Assembly: GCA_022820925.1 (NCBI GenBank)
Contig: JAJEEO010000012.1
Location: 310,001 to 374,000 of the forward strand
DNA from: Acidimicrobiia bacterium
GTDB taxonomy: Bacteria; Actinomycetota; Acidimicrobiia; Acidimicrobiales; Poriferisodalaceae
Length of the DNA: 64,000 bases
Direction: 5' to 3'
A program made the position numbers and the translations under genes. The notes beneath the pieces are model-generated. The model was given only the letters and a program-made list of their open reading frames with translations, was not told where the DNA came from and made no database searches. Position 1 is the first letter of the stretch, and each line of letters starts with the position of its first letter. Shown piece by piece: positions 27,759-36,052 of this stretch.

Positions 27759-28370
27759 GTGGACACCCTCGTCGACACCTTCACCGAGGGGATCAGCGTC
27801 ATCACGTGGGCGTGCACGCTGCCCATCGCCGTTCCCGGCTTGGCGCTCGTGCTGGTGGCGCGCCGAGCCCGGCTCACCGTCGGCGTGCTGTATGCGACCG
27901 GGGTCGCGCTCATGGCGTGGGCGCCCGCCGCGGGGTACTGGCGCACCGACATGCGCGGCCTGATCGTCGTAGTCGTCGCCGTACTGGCCGCAGGCACCTA
28001 TCTGGCAGCGTGGAAGGCGCCGACGGGCAACTCGCCGCTCGCCGCGGGTGGCGGATTCGTCGGGGGCGCCATCGCGAGCTGGCTGTGGCGGCCCTGTGTC
28101 GGCCCCCGGCTGGGCGACATCCTGAACGAAGCCAGCACCGACGAACTCCGCACGCTGGCGTTGATGGGGGTGTACGCGGCGGGAGCGCTGCTGCCGCTGT
28201 TGCTGCTCGCAGTGCTGCCGTTCGCAGTGCCTGCCGTGGGTCGGGTGCTCGACCGCAGGCCGTTCGCGATCGCAGGGGCGGTCGTCGGCGGGGCCTATGC
28301 GATCACACTCGCCATCGGCCTGTACGACGACCTGATCGGCGAGCTGTATCGCATTTCGAGCGGCTACTGA
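27759..28370 (+). CDS. Small CcdA/DsbD-like membrane electron carrier
   Basis: A 203-residue polytopic protein with about five or six hydrophobic helices. Two cysteines fit the CcdA pattern: Cys19 in the first helix (WACTLPIAVPG) and Cys113 in RPCVGPRLGDIL, similar to the PCVGPVLG motif of DsbD/CcdA. These would shuttle electrons from cytoplasmic thioredoxin to the neighbouring extracytoplasmic thioredoxin-like protein. Overall identity to known CcdA looks low from the visible motifs, so the family call is inferred. GTG 27759 is 15 bases after the thioredoxin-like gene. Confidence 0.75.
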   Translation: MDTLVDTFTEGISVITWACTLPIAVPGLALVLVARRARLTVGVLYATGVALMAWAPAAGYWRTDMRGLIVVVVAVLAAGTYLAAWKAPTGNSPLAAGGGFVGGAIASWLWRPCVGPRLGDILNEASTDELRTLALMGVYAAGALLPLLLLAVLPFAVPAVGRVLDRRPFAIAGAVVGGAYAITLAIGLYDDLIGELYRISSGY

Positions 28371-28423
28371 GAGTTGTCCCCCGACGCACGGCGGCGTGGG
28401 AGATCAGCGCATTCGCCCGCCGC

Positions 28424-28966
28424 TCAACTGACCTTCTCGCCGAAGCGGGCCGCCTGCTGGGCGCGGTAGTCCTCCATCGGCATGAACTCGGGCTCCGAGG
28501 CGAATCGCTCACGCACCCCAGCCAGGATCTCCTCGTCGCTCTGAGACGGATCCCACGGCTCGCCTTGCGGCTGACGCACGTGCCACGGCGTGTCGACGAA
28601 GACCTCGACGCCATTGCCCTCGGGATCGAATGAGTACACCGAGATCGCATTTCCATGCGTGACCGGACGGAACTTCGGGGCGTGATCGGCCGCCTTGATG
28701 CGTTCGAGGTAGAGCTTCACCTCGGCGAGCGTGTCAACGCGAAATGCCATGTGCTCGAGGCTCGACGCGTCTTCGGGGCCGCGCACCGGCACAAACGCGA
28801 TCTGGTGGTGATCGGACGAATTGCCGCTCAGGAACACGATCTCTGGCCTGCCGGGACCGAGCGGCCCCCGATCCGAAACCGCCAGGCCCAGTACGTCGCG
28901 ATAGAAGGCCACCATCGTGTCGAGATCACGCACCCTCACGACCGCATGGGACCACTGCAGTTTCAT
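28424..28966 (-). CDS. VOC (glyoxalase/extradiol dioxygenase) family protein
   Basis: A 180-residue protein with two beta-alpha-beta-beta-beta modules: LQWSHAVVRVRDLDTMVAFYRDVLGL at the start, and LEHMAFRVDTLAEVKLYLERIK near residue 70 with SVYSFDPEGNGVEVFVDTPWH near 110. His7, His72 and Glu122 are candidate metal ligands. The tail is charged and helical. The arrangement resembles catechol-2,3-dioxygenase-like proteins, but the reaction is not predictable. GGGAGGAG immediately precedes the ATG, so it is translated from a leadered message. It converges with the CcdA-like gene. Confidence 0.85.
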   Translation of the reverse strand: MKLQWSHAVVRVRDLDTMVAFYRDVLGLAVSDRGPLGPGRPEIVFLSGNSSDHHQIAFVPVRGPEDASSLEHMAFRVDTLAEVKLYLERIKAADHAPKFRPVTHGNAISVYSFDPEGNGVEVFVDTPWHVRQPQGEPWDPSQSDEEILAGVRERFASEPEFMPMEDYRAQQAARFGEKVS

Positions 28967-29000
28967 GTCTCCTCCCGCGTCGATGTCGTGTCTCGAAGGA

Positions 29001-29228
29001 CTACCACAGATCCTCAGCGTCAGCGCCGGCTCGGGTGGACTCCCGCAGGATCGACGCCGCCTTGATGGTGGCCCTGCGGGCGCGGGTCACGCTTCGCTCG
29101 AGACGGGATCGCTCGTCGCTGGTGTCCGCATCGGCGAGAGCCCCCTGCAACAGCTCGATGCTCAGCTCGGCCAGCTGTTCAGCCGTGTCGTCGAGGCGAT
29201 CGGCCAGCTCGGTGATCTCGTCGTGCAT
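29001..29228 (-). CDS. Small helical protein downstream of glcF
   Basis: A 75-residue acidic protein that is almost entirely amphipathic helix (HDEITELADRLDDTAEQLAEL, then RSRLERSVTRARRATIKAASIL), likely a coiled coil. I do not recognise the family. GGGAGG inside the end of glcF lies nine bases before the ATG, and the gap to the glcF stop is four bases, so it belongs to the glc operon. It might be a small accessory subunit, but that is context only. Confidence 0.65.
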   Translation of the reverse strand: MHDEITELADRLDDTAEQLAELSIELLQGALADADTSDERSRLERSVTRARRATIKAASILRESTRAGADAEDLW

Positions 29229-29232
29229 CGAC

Positions 29233-30528
29233 TCATGCCTCCCGGGCGGGAAGGTGCCCGGCCACGAACTCCAGCGGGTGGCGCACGTCGAGGCCCGCAG
29301 CTCGCAGGTGCAATGTGCACCCGGGGTTCGCGCTGGCCACGACGCTCGCACCGGTGCGTTCGACGGCGGCCACCTTGCGCTCCCGCACTGCCCCGGCGAC
29401 CTCGGGATGCTGCTGGGAGTACGCGCCCCCAGCGCCGCAGCAGAGCCCGTCGTCGTCGAGCTCGACGACCTCGAAGTACCGGCTGAGCACCGTTCGTACG
29501 GGCAAGTGCGCCTGCTGGACGTGGCGCAGGTGGCACGGGTCTTGGACTGCGATCTGCAGCGGCGCTGCGCCATCGGCATCTGAGGCGTCTGGCGGCAGGT
29601 CGTCGACCCGCGCGGCCAGCCACTCGTGCACGTCTTGGACTCGCGCTGCGAAACGTCGGGCCTCGTCGGTGCCCAGCAGGTGGCCGTATTCCTTCATCGT
29701 GGCGCCGCAGCCCGCCGAGTCGATCAGGATCGGAGCCTCGCCCGGAAGTGCTGCCATCACCTTGCGCGCGAGTCGCCGGCTGTCGGCAGCCAGACCCGCG
29801 TGGAGGTGTAGGGACCCGCAGCACGAAGCTCCCGCCGGCGGCAGCGCAACGCCTGCACCGGTGGATTCGATGACAGCCTGCACCGCCCGGTGGGTGTCGC
29901 GCATCCAAGCATCCATGACGCATCCGGTGAAGAGCCAGACATCGTCACCGCTGGCGGTGAGCGGCGGCTGGCGAACTGGCACGCGTGGCAGCGAGGCGGT
30001 CATGGCAGCGAGCTGGCGGAACGGACGCACACGGCCCACCAGAGCAATCAAGCGCATCAGGCCAAGCCGTTGGGACAGTCCCAGCAGGCGGGATCCGAAG
30101 CCGAGCAGCCGAGGCATGCCCAGCGCGCGATAGGCGAGCCGCCGCGAACGGGGCTGGTAGCGAGTCTGGGTTGCCAGCGCCTCGCGGGTGGCTTCCATCA
30201 TGTGGCCGTAGTGGACCCCGGCCGGACAGGCGGTCTCGCAGCCGAGGCACTGGATGCACGCGTCCATGAATTCCACGAACGCGTCATCGGCCTCGCCGCG
30301 CTCGGCGACATCGCGCATGAGCGCGATGCGCCCACGCGGCGATGCCGATTCCTCACCGGTCACCCGGTATGTCGGGCAATGCGGCAGGCACATTCCGCAC
30401 GCAACGCACGAGGCGAGCGTGTCGCTGTCGATGTCGAGATGCAGCGGGAACGTGCCCGCGGTGCCCGATGGCTCGCCCACGGGGATCGTCGTGCTCAGTG
30501 GCTCGCCTGGAGGGCTCGCCGTGCTCAC
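29233..30528 (-). CDS. glcF: Glycolate oxidase iron-sulfur subunit
   Basis: A 431-residue subunit of the membrane-associated glycolate oxidase (GlcDEF), which passes electrons from glycolate to the respiratory chain. Two ferredoxin-type [4Fe-4S] motifs lie near residues 40-50 (CVACGMCLPHCPTY) and 90-100 (CIQCLGCETACPAGVHYG). Two CCG-domain motifs follow: PPAGASCCGSLHLHAG and LDDDGLCCGAGGAYS. GTG 30528 is preferred because AGGAGG lies five bases before it and it forms a GTGA overlap with glcE; the ATG one codon upstream is possible. Confidence 0.93.
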   Translation of the reverse strand: MSTASPPGEPLSTTIPVGEPSGTAGTFPLHLDIDSDTLASCVACGMCLPHCPTYRVTGEESASPRGRIALMRDVAERGEADDAFVEFMDACIQCLGCETACPAGVHYGHMMEATREALATQTRYQPRSRRLAYRALGMPRLLGFGSRLLGLSQRLGLMRLIALVGRVRPFRQLAAMTASLPRVPVRQPPLTASGDDVWLFTGCVMDAWMRDTHRAVQAVIESTGAGVALPPAGASCCGSLHLHAGLAADSRRLARKVMAALPGEAPILIDSAGCGATMKEYGHLLGTDEARRFAARVQDVHEWLAARVDDLPPDASDADGAAPLQIAVQDPCHLRHVQQAHLPVRTVLSRYFEVVELDDDGLCCGAGGAYSQQHPEVAGAVRERKVAAVERTGASVVASANPGCTLHLRAAGLDVRHPLEFVAGHLPAREA

Positions 30529-31517
30529 CATGCCCTCCTGCCGGGGTTGAGTCGATTCTGGGGGTCCAATCGCTGCTTGAGCTGAGTCATCAGCGCGGCA
30601 TTGGCCTGCGAGACCGGTGCTGCCTGCACTGGTTCGTGCCGATGCACCAGACCGATGCCGACCTCGGCCAGCCACTCGCCCTCGGTGCCGGCGAGCGCTC
30701 GCAGGTCCGAGGGCCGCATCGACTCGCGCCCCGCAGCCGGGATCGGCGGCGGGCCCTCGCACGGAGCGAATCCCGCCGACTCCAGCTTGCTGGTCTCTGC
30801 AGCGACGTCAGCCGGATCGCCTTCCAGCAGGATCGAGGTGCGCCTGCCGTCCCACAGGATGCTGCTGGGTCGGTACAGCAGATCGAAGGCGTCAAACGGA
30901 TCGCCGTCGCCCGTGAGCCACTGCGACGCAGCGGGCACCGGCAGGGTCCGCAGGATCACCTCGGCCAACAGCCCCAGCGAGCCCAGCGACCCCACCAGCA
31001 TGCGGGCCAGGTCGTACCCCGAGACGTTTTTCACCGTGGGCCCGCCAGCGGTGACCACCTTGCCGGAGGCATCCACGTGACGAGTCTGCAACACGAGATC
31101 GCGCACGTGCCCGTAACGAAGTCTGCGGTGCCCGCTGAATCCGCACGCCAGCACGCCGCCGACGGTCGCTGCGTCGTCGGCAGGGTCGAGCGGGACCATC
31201 TGGCCGGTCCGAGCGAGATGTGCCGACAGTTCGGCCACCGTCGTGCCAGCACCGCAGCGAACCGTCATCTCCGACGGCTCGTGTTCCCACACGCCCGCGG
31301 GCGCGCGGACTTCACGCGTCCCCGCATGCGGAACGCCGCCGACCTCCCAGTGCGTTCCGGCGCCCACCACGGTGACCGGATCGCTGCTGCCGACCTCGCG
31401 AGCGAACGCTGTCACTTCCGCAGCGATGTTCGCGGCAAGGCTGGCACCGGCGTCGGGCGGCCCGGTGCTCGCGCCCTCAGATGGCGGCGCGCTGCCGCCG
31501 CTGGATTGGCGATTCAC
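30525..31517 (-). CDS. glcE: Glycolate oxidase FAD-binding subunit
   Basis: A 330-residue FAD-binding type 4 protein. The N-terminal FAD domain has VTVVGAGTHWEVGG and later ATVGGVLACGFSGHRRLRYG and GPTVKNVSGYDLARMLVGSLGSLG, the GlcE-type version of the p-cresol methylhydroxylase fold. The C-terminus ends in LKQRLDPQNRLNPGR. GTG 31517 overlaps the glcD stop by four bases, which argues for it over the TTG two codons upstream. It is the middle gene of glcD-glcE-glcF. Confidence 0.92.
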   Translation of the reverse strand: MNRQSSGGSAPPSEGASTGPPDAGASLAANIAAEVTAFAREVGSSDPVTVVGAGTHWEVGGVPHAGTREVRAPAGVWEHEPSEMTVRCGAGTTVAELSAHLARTGQMVPLDPADDAATVGGVLACGFSGHRRLRYGHVRDLVLQTRHVDASGKVVTAGGPTVKNVSGYDLARMLVGSLGSLGLLAEVILRTLPVPAASQWLTGDGDPFDAFDLLYRPSSILWDGRRTSILLEGDPADVAAETSKLESAGFAPCEGPPPIPAAGRESMRPSDLRALAGTEGEWLAEVGIGLVHRHEPVQAAPVSQANAALMTQLKQRLDPQNRLNPGRRAW

Positions 31518-32962
31518 ACCCAAGCGCCTTCGGGAACGTTCTGGTGGAACGAGTCGCTGCAGCGCGAGCCGGTCGGGATGATCTTGAGGGGGTTGGCGAG
31601 GCCGTCGGGATCGAACGTCTCACGCACCACGTCCTGGGTGTACATGTCGTGGGCACTGAACAGCATCCCCATGTAGTCCCGCTTCTCCAGGCCGATCCCA
31701 TGCTCGCCGCTGAGCACGCCGCCCGCTTCGATGGAGACAGCAACGATGTCACGGCCCGCTGCTTTCACCCGCTCGTCCACGCCGGGCTCACGCCGGTCGA
31801 ACGCCAGGATCGGATGCAGGTTGCCGTCCCCGGCATGGAACACGTTGACGGCGATCAAGCCGTACGCATCGGCGATCCGGTACACCTTCTCGAGAACCTC
31901 GGTCAGCCGGGACCTCGGCACGACCGTGTCGTGGAGGTAGTAGTCGGGCTTGATCCGTGCGACGGCGCCGAAGGCGTTCTTGCGTCCCTTCCACAGCAGC
32001 GCCCGTTCGGCGTCGTCTGCCGCGACTCGCACGTGGCCGACGTGATGGCGCTGGGCCACCTCTCGCACGATGTCCACACCGGCGTCGACCCCGCCCGGCA
32101 GACCGTCGAGCTCGACCAGCAGAACCGCCGCAGCTCCAGTCGGGTACCCCGCATGGGCGAAGGCCTCCACGATCTCGATGGCGCGCTGATCCATCATCTC
32201 CAGCGCCGAGGGCACCAGCCCGGCGGCGATGATGGCGCTGACAGCCGCCGAGCCCTCGCTGACGTCGTCGAAATCCAGCAGCAGCGTCCGCACCGCCGGC
32301 GCATTCGGCGTCAGCCGCACAGCGGCCTTGGTGGCGATGCCCATGGTGCCTTCGGAGCCGACGAACAGGCCGCGCAGGTCGAATCCCGGCGGCTCAGCGT
32401 CCAACCCGCCGAAGACGGTCGTCTCGCCGGACGGCAGCACCACCTCGAGCGCCGAGATGTGCGCTGTCGTCACGCCGTACGCAAGGCAGTGCGGCCCGCC
32501 GGAGTTGTTGGCGATGTTCCCGCCGATCGAGCAGACCTGCTGGCTGGACGGATCCGGAGCGAAGTGGAAGCCCTTCGGGGCCAGCGCACGTGACAGGTCG
32601 AGGTTCAGCACTCCCGGTTCGACCCAGGCAATCCGGTTGGCGGTGTCGATCTCGACGATGCGGTCCATCTTGGAGGTGGCCACCACGACCGGTCGGCCGA
32701 CGGGAACCGCTCCGCCTGCCAGGCCGGTGCCTGAGCCTCTTGCCAAGAAGGGACGACGATGCTTCCGGCAGATGCGCACGATCTCGGCCACCTCTGCCGT
32801 TGACGTGGGCAGGCACACGATGGCCGGCGCGCTGCCCTCGATGGAACCATCGCGGCTGTACAGGCCGCGCTCGAAATCGTTGTCTCGCGCCCGGTCGCTC
32901 AGCACCCCGCGCAAGTCAGTGAGCAGGGCAGCATCGGCTGCACAATCGGCCTCGGAAACCAC
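31514..32962 (-). CDS. glcD: Glycolate oxidase subunit GlcD, FAD-linked
   Basis: A 482-residue FAD-linked oxidase that oxidises glycolate (or D-lactate) to the 2-oxoacid. The FAD domain shows RGSGTGLAGGAVPVGRPVVV near residue 80, DPSSQQVCSIGGNIANNSGG near 135 and GLFVGSEGTMGIATKAAVRL near 195. The C-terminal domain has VNVFHAGDGNLHPILAFD and GVLSGEHGIGLEKRDYM, the conserved flavin and metal region. GTG 32962 is chosen because TACGGT lies six bases upstream; an in-frame ATG eight codons upstream is less likely. With GlcE and GlcF it forms the three-subunit enzyme. Confidence 0.93.
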   Translation of the reverse strand: MVSEADCAADAALLTDLRGVLSDRARDNDFERGLYSRDGSIEGSAPAIVCLPTSTAEVAEIVRICRKHRRPFLARGSGTGLAGGAVPVGRPVVVATSKMDRIVEIDTANRIAWVEPGVLNLDLSRALAPKGFHFAPDPSSQQVCSIGGNIANNSGGPHCLAYGVTTAHISALEVVLPSGETTVFGGLDAEPPGFDLRGLFVGSEGTMGIATKAAVRLTPNAPAVRTLLLDFDDVSEGSAAVSAIIAAGLVPSALEMMDQRAIEIVEAFAHAGYPTGAAAVLLVELDGLPGGVDAGVDIVREVAQRHHVGHVRVAADDAERALLWKGRKNAFGAVARIKPDYYLHDTVVPRSRLTEVLEKVYRIADAYGLIAVNVFHAGDGNLHPILAFDRREPGVDERVKAAGRDIVAVSIEAGGVLSGEHGIGLEKRDYMGMLFSAHDMYTQDVVRETFDPDGLANPLKIIPTGSRCSDSFHQNVPEGAWV

Positions 32963-32968
32963 AACGCG

Positions 32969-32974
32969 ACCGTA
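32969..32974 (-). promoter_or_regulatory. Leaderless -10 box for the glc operon (TACGGT)
   Basis: TACGGT on the minus strand, six bases before the GTG at 32962. Confidence 0.55.
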
Positions 32975-33023
32975 CCCCACAGGCATCGCAGATCGACTTG
33001 GCGCATCGACTCGGCCGATGTCC

Positions 33024-33106
33024 CCCGCTCTTGTTCCTCCGTTCAATTGGACACGGGCTCACGGGTTCACGGGCCGCTCGGGCCCCGGCCTCGCAAGCTC
33101 GGCCTC
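33024..33106 (-). repeat. Intergenic repeat, copy B (inverted relative to copy A)
   Basis: An 83-base element in the gap between the divergent glcD and Cys-rich genes. It ends two bases before the -10 box of the Cys-rich gene. Read on the minus strand it matches copy A at 18309-18386, best over the last 42 bases. It contains an additional CCCGTGA segment. Confidence 0.7.
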
Positions 33107-33107
33107 C

Positions 33108-33113
33108 TAGGCT
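33108..33113 (+). promoter_or_regulatory. Leaderless -10 box for the Cys-rich protein gene (TAGGCT)
   Basis: TAGGCT followed by eight bases and ATG 33122. Confidence 0.55.
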
Positions 33114-33121
33114 CGCCGCGG

Positions 33122-33907
33122 ATGGCTGCTGATATGGGCGAGGGCCTCGATGGCTGGAGCCCGGGCGACGACACGCGGGAGTGGCTGTCGCTGGAGGACC
33201 CCCACGAGCACCGCACCTGGCTGTTCGACGTGACGTTCCTCATGAGCGCCTGGACCTGCATCTTCGGCGCCGGCTGCCCGGGCATCGACGAAAAGCCGGC
33301 CCCAGAGCTCGAGCTGGGCTGCTGCAGCCATGGCGCCTACATCGCTGACGAGCACGACCTGGCCCATGTCCGCCGGATGATCGCCGAGCTTGACGAGGAG
33401 ATCTGGCAGCACCGGCGCGACGCCGCCGACGCCCTGTCGCAGGACAGCGATGGCTGGTGGCGCACCGTGGTCGTCGACGGGGCGTGCGTATTCGCGAACC
33501 GAGCCTCCCATCCCGCCGGCGCAGGGTGTGCCTTCCACCTGCTGGCCCGGCGGACCGGTCGACTCCCGATGGACACCAAACCCGAGATCTGCTGGCAGGC
33601 CCCGCTGCGCCGTGAGGATCATGAGACCGTGACCGGGCACGTCTACACGATGGTGCGGGAGTGGGAGCTGCGGGATTGGGGCGGACCCGACACCGACGTG
33701 TCGTGGTGGTGCACCTCCGAACCCGAGGCCCACGTCGGTCACCAGCCCGTGTACCGGGCACTGCGGGAGGAACTCACCGCGATCTGCGGCGCGGAGATCT
33801 ACGACGAGCTGTGCACCGGACTCGACGAGCGCGTCACCTCAGCCCAGGTGCTGCCCCATCCGGCAGTCCGTCGTCGCGCGCCTCAGTCGTCGGCGCTGCG
33901 CTCGTAG
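33122..33907 (+). CDS. Conserved cysteine-rich protein, YkgJ/DUF3109-like
   Basis: A 261-residue soluble protein. Cysteines cluster in recognisable patterns: WTCIFGAGCPGID near residue 45, LGCCSHGAYI near 65, and then GACVFANRASHPAGAGCAFHLLA near 130. This arrangement, with CCSHGA and a later GC.FH, recalls YkgJ and DUF3109 proteins, which are thought to bind zinc or an iron-sulfur cluster. The C-terminal half has aromatic and acidic stretches (CWQAPLRREDHE, VSWWCTSEPEAHVG). The function is unknown. The last 25 bases overlap the end of the convergent gene below. Confidence 0.75.
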   Translation: MAADMGEGLDGWSPGDDTREWLSLEDPHEHRTWLFDVTFLMSAWTCIFGAGCPGIDEKPAPELELGCCSHGAYIADEHDLAHVRRMIAELDEEIWQHRRDAADALSQDSDGWWRTVVVDGACVFANRASHPAGAGCAFHLLARRTGRLPMDTKPEICWQAPLRREDHETVTGHVYTMVREWELRDWGGPDTDVSWWCTSEPEAHVGHQPVYRALREELTAICGAEIYDELCTGLDERVTSAQVLPHPAVRRRAPQSSALRS

Positions 33908-34149
33908 CCCGCGGAGGCGTAGTCGGCTTCGTCTGCGTCCTCGTCGTCGCCGTCGCCGTCGCCGTCGTAGGAGTCGTACTTGTCGGCGAGGTGGCCGTAC
34001 TGGTCGTCGCGCACGGACTCGTCGTCTTCCAGCTCCACGCCGAATCGATCCGAGTTGTCGAAGTCGTAATCCTCGACGGAGAAACGCTCCGCCGTGGCCC
34101 GCTGGAATTTGCGAGCCTCTTCATAGCGGCGATGTCGACCCTTCTTCAC
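33883..34149 (-). CDS. Small protein with basic head and acidic tail, unknown function
   Basis: An 88-residue protein with a basic start (VKKGRHRRYEEARKFQRATAE) and a highly acidic, Gly-rich tail (YDGDGDGDDEDADEADY). The layout resembles short actinobacterial DUF3073 proteins, but I cannot confirm it. GTG 34149 is chosen because GAGGAG lies six bases upstream; a GTG 15 codons further upstream is possible. It converges with and overlaps the Cys-rich gene by 25 bases. The 158 bases between this start and rnd hold no gene that I can see. Confidence 0.6.
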   Translation of the reverse strand: MKKGRHRRYEEARKFQRATAERFSVEDYDFDNSDRFGVELEDDESVRDDQYGHLADKYDSYDGDGDGDDEDADEADYASAGYERSADD

Positions 34150-34307
34150 CGGTTGGCTCCTCGTGCTCGACTGCGGTGCCTCGCTTGCCTGCACCCGTGC
34201 GTGCCTTCAGATGTGCCTGTAGCCGCGACGGATGAGGCACCCGTGTTCTACGAAGTGCCCTGTCACACTATCGCCCGGCGCCACACGGTGCGCGGCATAT
34301 CAAGCGT

Positions 34308-35477
34308 TCAGTCGAGCGGCGGGATACGGGATTCAAGGCACAGGCCCGCCTCGGCATCGAACGCCAAGGCGGATTCGCCTGCGAGCAGCGATCTGATGCC
34401 GTCGCCGACGACGTCGGCGCGCCAACCAGTCGCCAGGCGCGAGTCCTCCCCCCCGGCGAGCAGGGCAGCGATGTCCGAACGGGTCGCCAGCAGGCTCCGA
34501 TCGATGCCCGCCGCGCGCGCCACCTGGTCCACCCATGCCGCTACCAGCGGCACTGCGGGCTGCAAGGCTGTCGGCACGTTGGGGCCCGCCGGCAGCGCAC
34601 GGGCCGGGATCTCCTCGGGCGCCATGGATCGGCCACGCTGCACTTCGGCGATGATCCGCTCGCCGACCGCCCCGCGGAGCTGGTTGCTGTCCACCCCTCG
34701 AAGCCCGTCCAGCTCGCTGAGGCTGGCGGGGCTTCGCTGGGCGATGGACAGCAGTGCCATGTCCGACAGCACGAAGCGGACCGGGATATCCCGATCGCTG
34801 GCGGTGCGCTCTCGCCAGGCCGCGAGCCGGTAGGCGACTGCACGTTGCCTGCCCTTCAACTGCCGGGCGCTCTTGATGCGCGTCCACGCCTGTTCTGGGT
34901 CGGGCGGCGGAGGAGGAGGCCGGCGCCATCGCTCGCACTCGTCGAGTGCCCACTCGTAACGGCCGCGCTCGGACAGCTGAGACTTCAGCTCGTCGTGCAG
35001 CCTGACCAGGTAGGCCACATCGTCGGCTGCGTAGCGCCGCTGCGCCGGCCGCAGCGGACGCTCGAACCAGTCCGTGAGTCGATCACCCTTGGCGAGGCGC
35101 TTGCTGAGAAGGCGTTCGGTCAACGAGCCCAGTGAGGGCGTGCTCATGCCCAGGAAACCTGCGGCGACCTGGGTGTCGAACAGCCGCGCGGGAATGGTGC
35201 CGCACTCCTGCGCCAGCACCTCGATGTCCTGCGCGCAGGAGTGCATCACGATCAACACGTCCGCGTCGAGCACACAGGCGAGACCGGCAATGTCGACGGC
35301 GGTGGGATCGACGAGCGCCACCCGGTCATCGAAGGCGACCTGCACGAGCGCCAGCTGGGGCCGGTAGCTGCGCTCGCGATGGAACTCGGTGTCCACGGCG
35401 ATGCGCTCGGCGGCCAGCAAGTCGGCGACCAGCCCCTCGAAGCGGTCGTCCGAGTCGACCCACTCGTGGCGGCTCAC
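34308..35477 (-). CDS. rnd: Ribonuclease D (DEDD exonuclease with HRDC domain)
   Basis: A 389-residue 3'-5' exoribonuclease for tRNA and small RNA maturation. The DEDD residues lie in IAVDTEFHRERSYRP (Asp29, Glu31), LIVMHSCAQDIEVLA (Asp in CAQD) and RYAADDVAYLVRLHDEL. The HRDC nucleic-acid-binding domain follows near residue 205 (ARQLKGRQRAVAYRLAAWRE, then LSIAQRSPASLSELDGLRGV). The GTG start overlaps the mobA stop as GTGA, so it is the third gene of a coupled operon. Confidence 0.92.
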   Translation of the reverse strand: MSRHEWVDSDDRFEGLVADLLAAERIAVDTEFHRERSYRPQLALVQVAFDDRVALVDPTAVDIAGLACVLDADVLIVMHSCAQDIEVLAQECGTIPARLFDTQVAAGFLGMSTPSLGSLTERLLSKRLAKGDRLTDWFERPLRPAQRRYAADDVAYLVRLHDELKSQLSERGRYEWALDECERWRRPPPPPPDPEQAWTRIKSARQLKGRQRAVAYRLAAWRERTASDRDIPVRFVLSDMALLSIAQRSPASLSELDGLRGVDSNQLRGAVGERIIAEVQRGRSMAPEEIPARALPAGPNVPTALQPAVPLVAAWVDQVARAAGIDRSLLATRSDIAALLAGGEDSRLATGWRADVVGDGIRSLLAGESALAFDAEAGLCLESRIPPLD

Positions 35478-36052
35478 GTCGCCGGGGACCCGCGTGCGGT
35501 GCGAGTTGCCAGCATGGCCTCCGCTTGGGCGAGGTCAGCCGGCGTGTTCACGTTGAGGACGTCTGCTGGCGCGACCGGGACCGTCGGCACGGACGAACTG
35601 GCGAACACCGCCTTTGGGCCCCTTGCGCCAGCGCGCAGCCCTTCGCGCAGCATCGGCAGAGCTTCCATCGCGTAGTGGCCGATCAGCGGCTCAAGCCGAC
35701 CGCTGCGGGCGAGCACGACTGGCGCACCCGTCCCGTGGGCCGTGTGCACCAGCGCCGCCAGCACCTCGGAAGGAACCGTGGGCACATCGGTCGGGCACAC
35801 CAGGATGTCGCCGTGACGCTCAAGCGCATCAATCAGTGCCGCGAGGGGTCCGGCGTGTGGGGTGCTGTCGGGCGTCGCCACGAGCGGCGCAGGCGGGTCG
35901 CCGCCTTGAGCTACGACGGGGTGCGCGCCCCCCGCAGCCAGAGCCTCGGCAACCCACAGTGCGAGGGGTCTTCCTGCCAGTTCCAGCGTGGCCTTGTCAT
36001 GGCCCATGCGCGTCGAGGCACCGCCGCACAGCACGACGCCGACCGGGCTCAC
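35474..36052 (-). CDS. mobA: Molybdenum cofactor guanylyltransferase
   Basis: A 192-residue nucleotidyltransferase that adds GMP to molybdopterin to form MGD. The N-terminal motif GVVLCGGASTRMGHDKATLEL is characteristic, with CPTDVPTVPSEVLAALV near residue 90 and ADVLNVNTPADLAQAEAML near the end. The family consensus LAGG is LCGG here. I prefer GTG 36052, which gives the usual N-terminus and a GTGA overlap with the upstream gene; ATG 36064 is the alternative. No other moa or moe gene is seen, apart from the MOSC protein 31 kb away. Confidence 0.9.
   Translation of the reverse strand: MSPVGVVLCGGASTRMGHDKATLELAGRPLALWVAEALAAGGAHPVVAQGGDPPAPLVATPDSTPHAGPLAALIDALERHGDILVCPTDVPTVPSEVLAALVHTAHGTGAPVVLARSGRLEPLIGHYAMEALPMLREGLRAGARGPKAVFASSSVPTVPVAPADVLNVNTPADLAQAEAMLATRTARGSPAT

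Noticed and set aside
32229..33110. A plus-strand frame whose end reads PALVPPFNWTRAHG, echoed by PALVPSFNWTRAHG near 18350-18390 on the minus strand
   Set aside because: The shared peptide only reflects translation of the intergenic DNA repeat; the frame is otherwise antisense to glcD.
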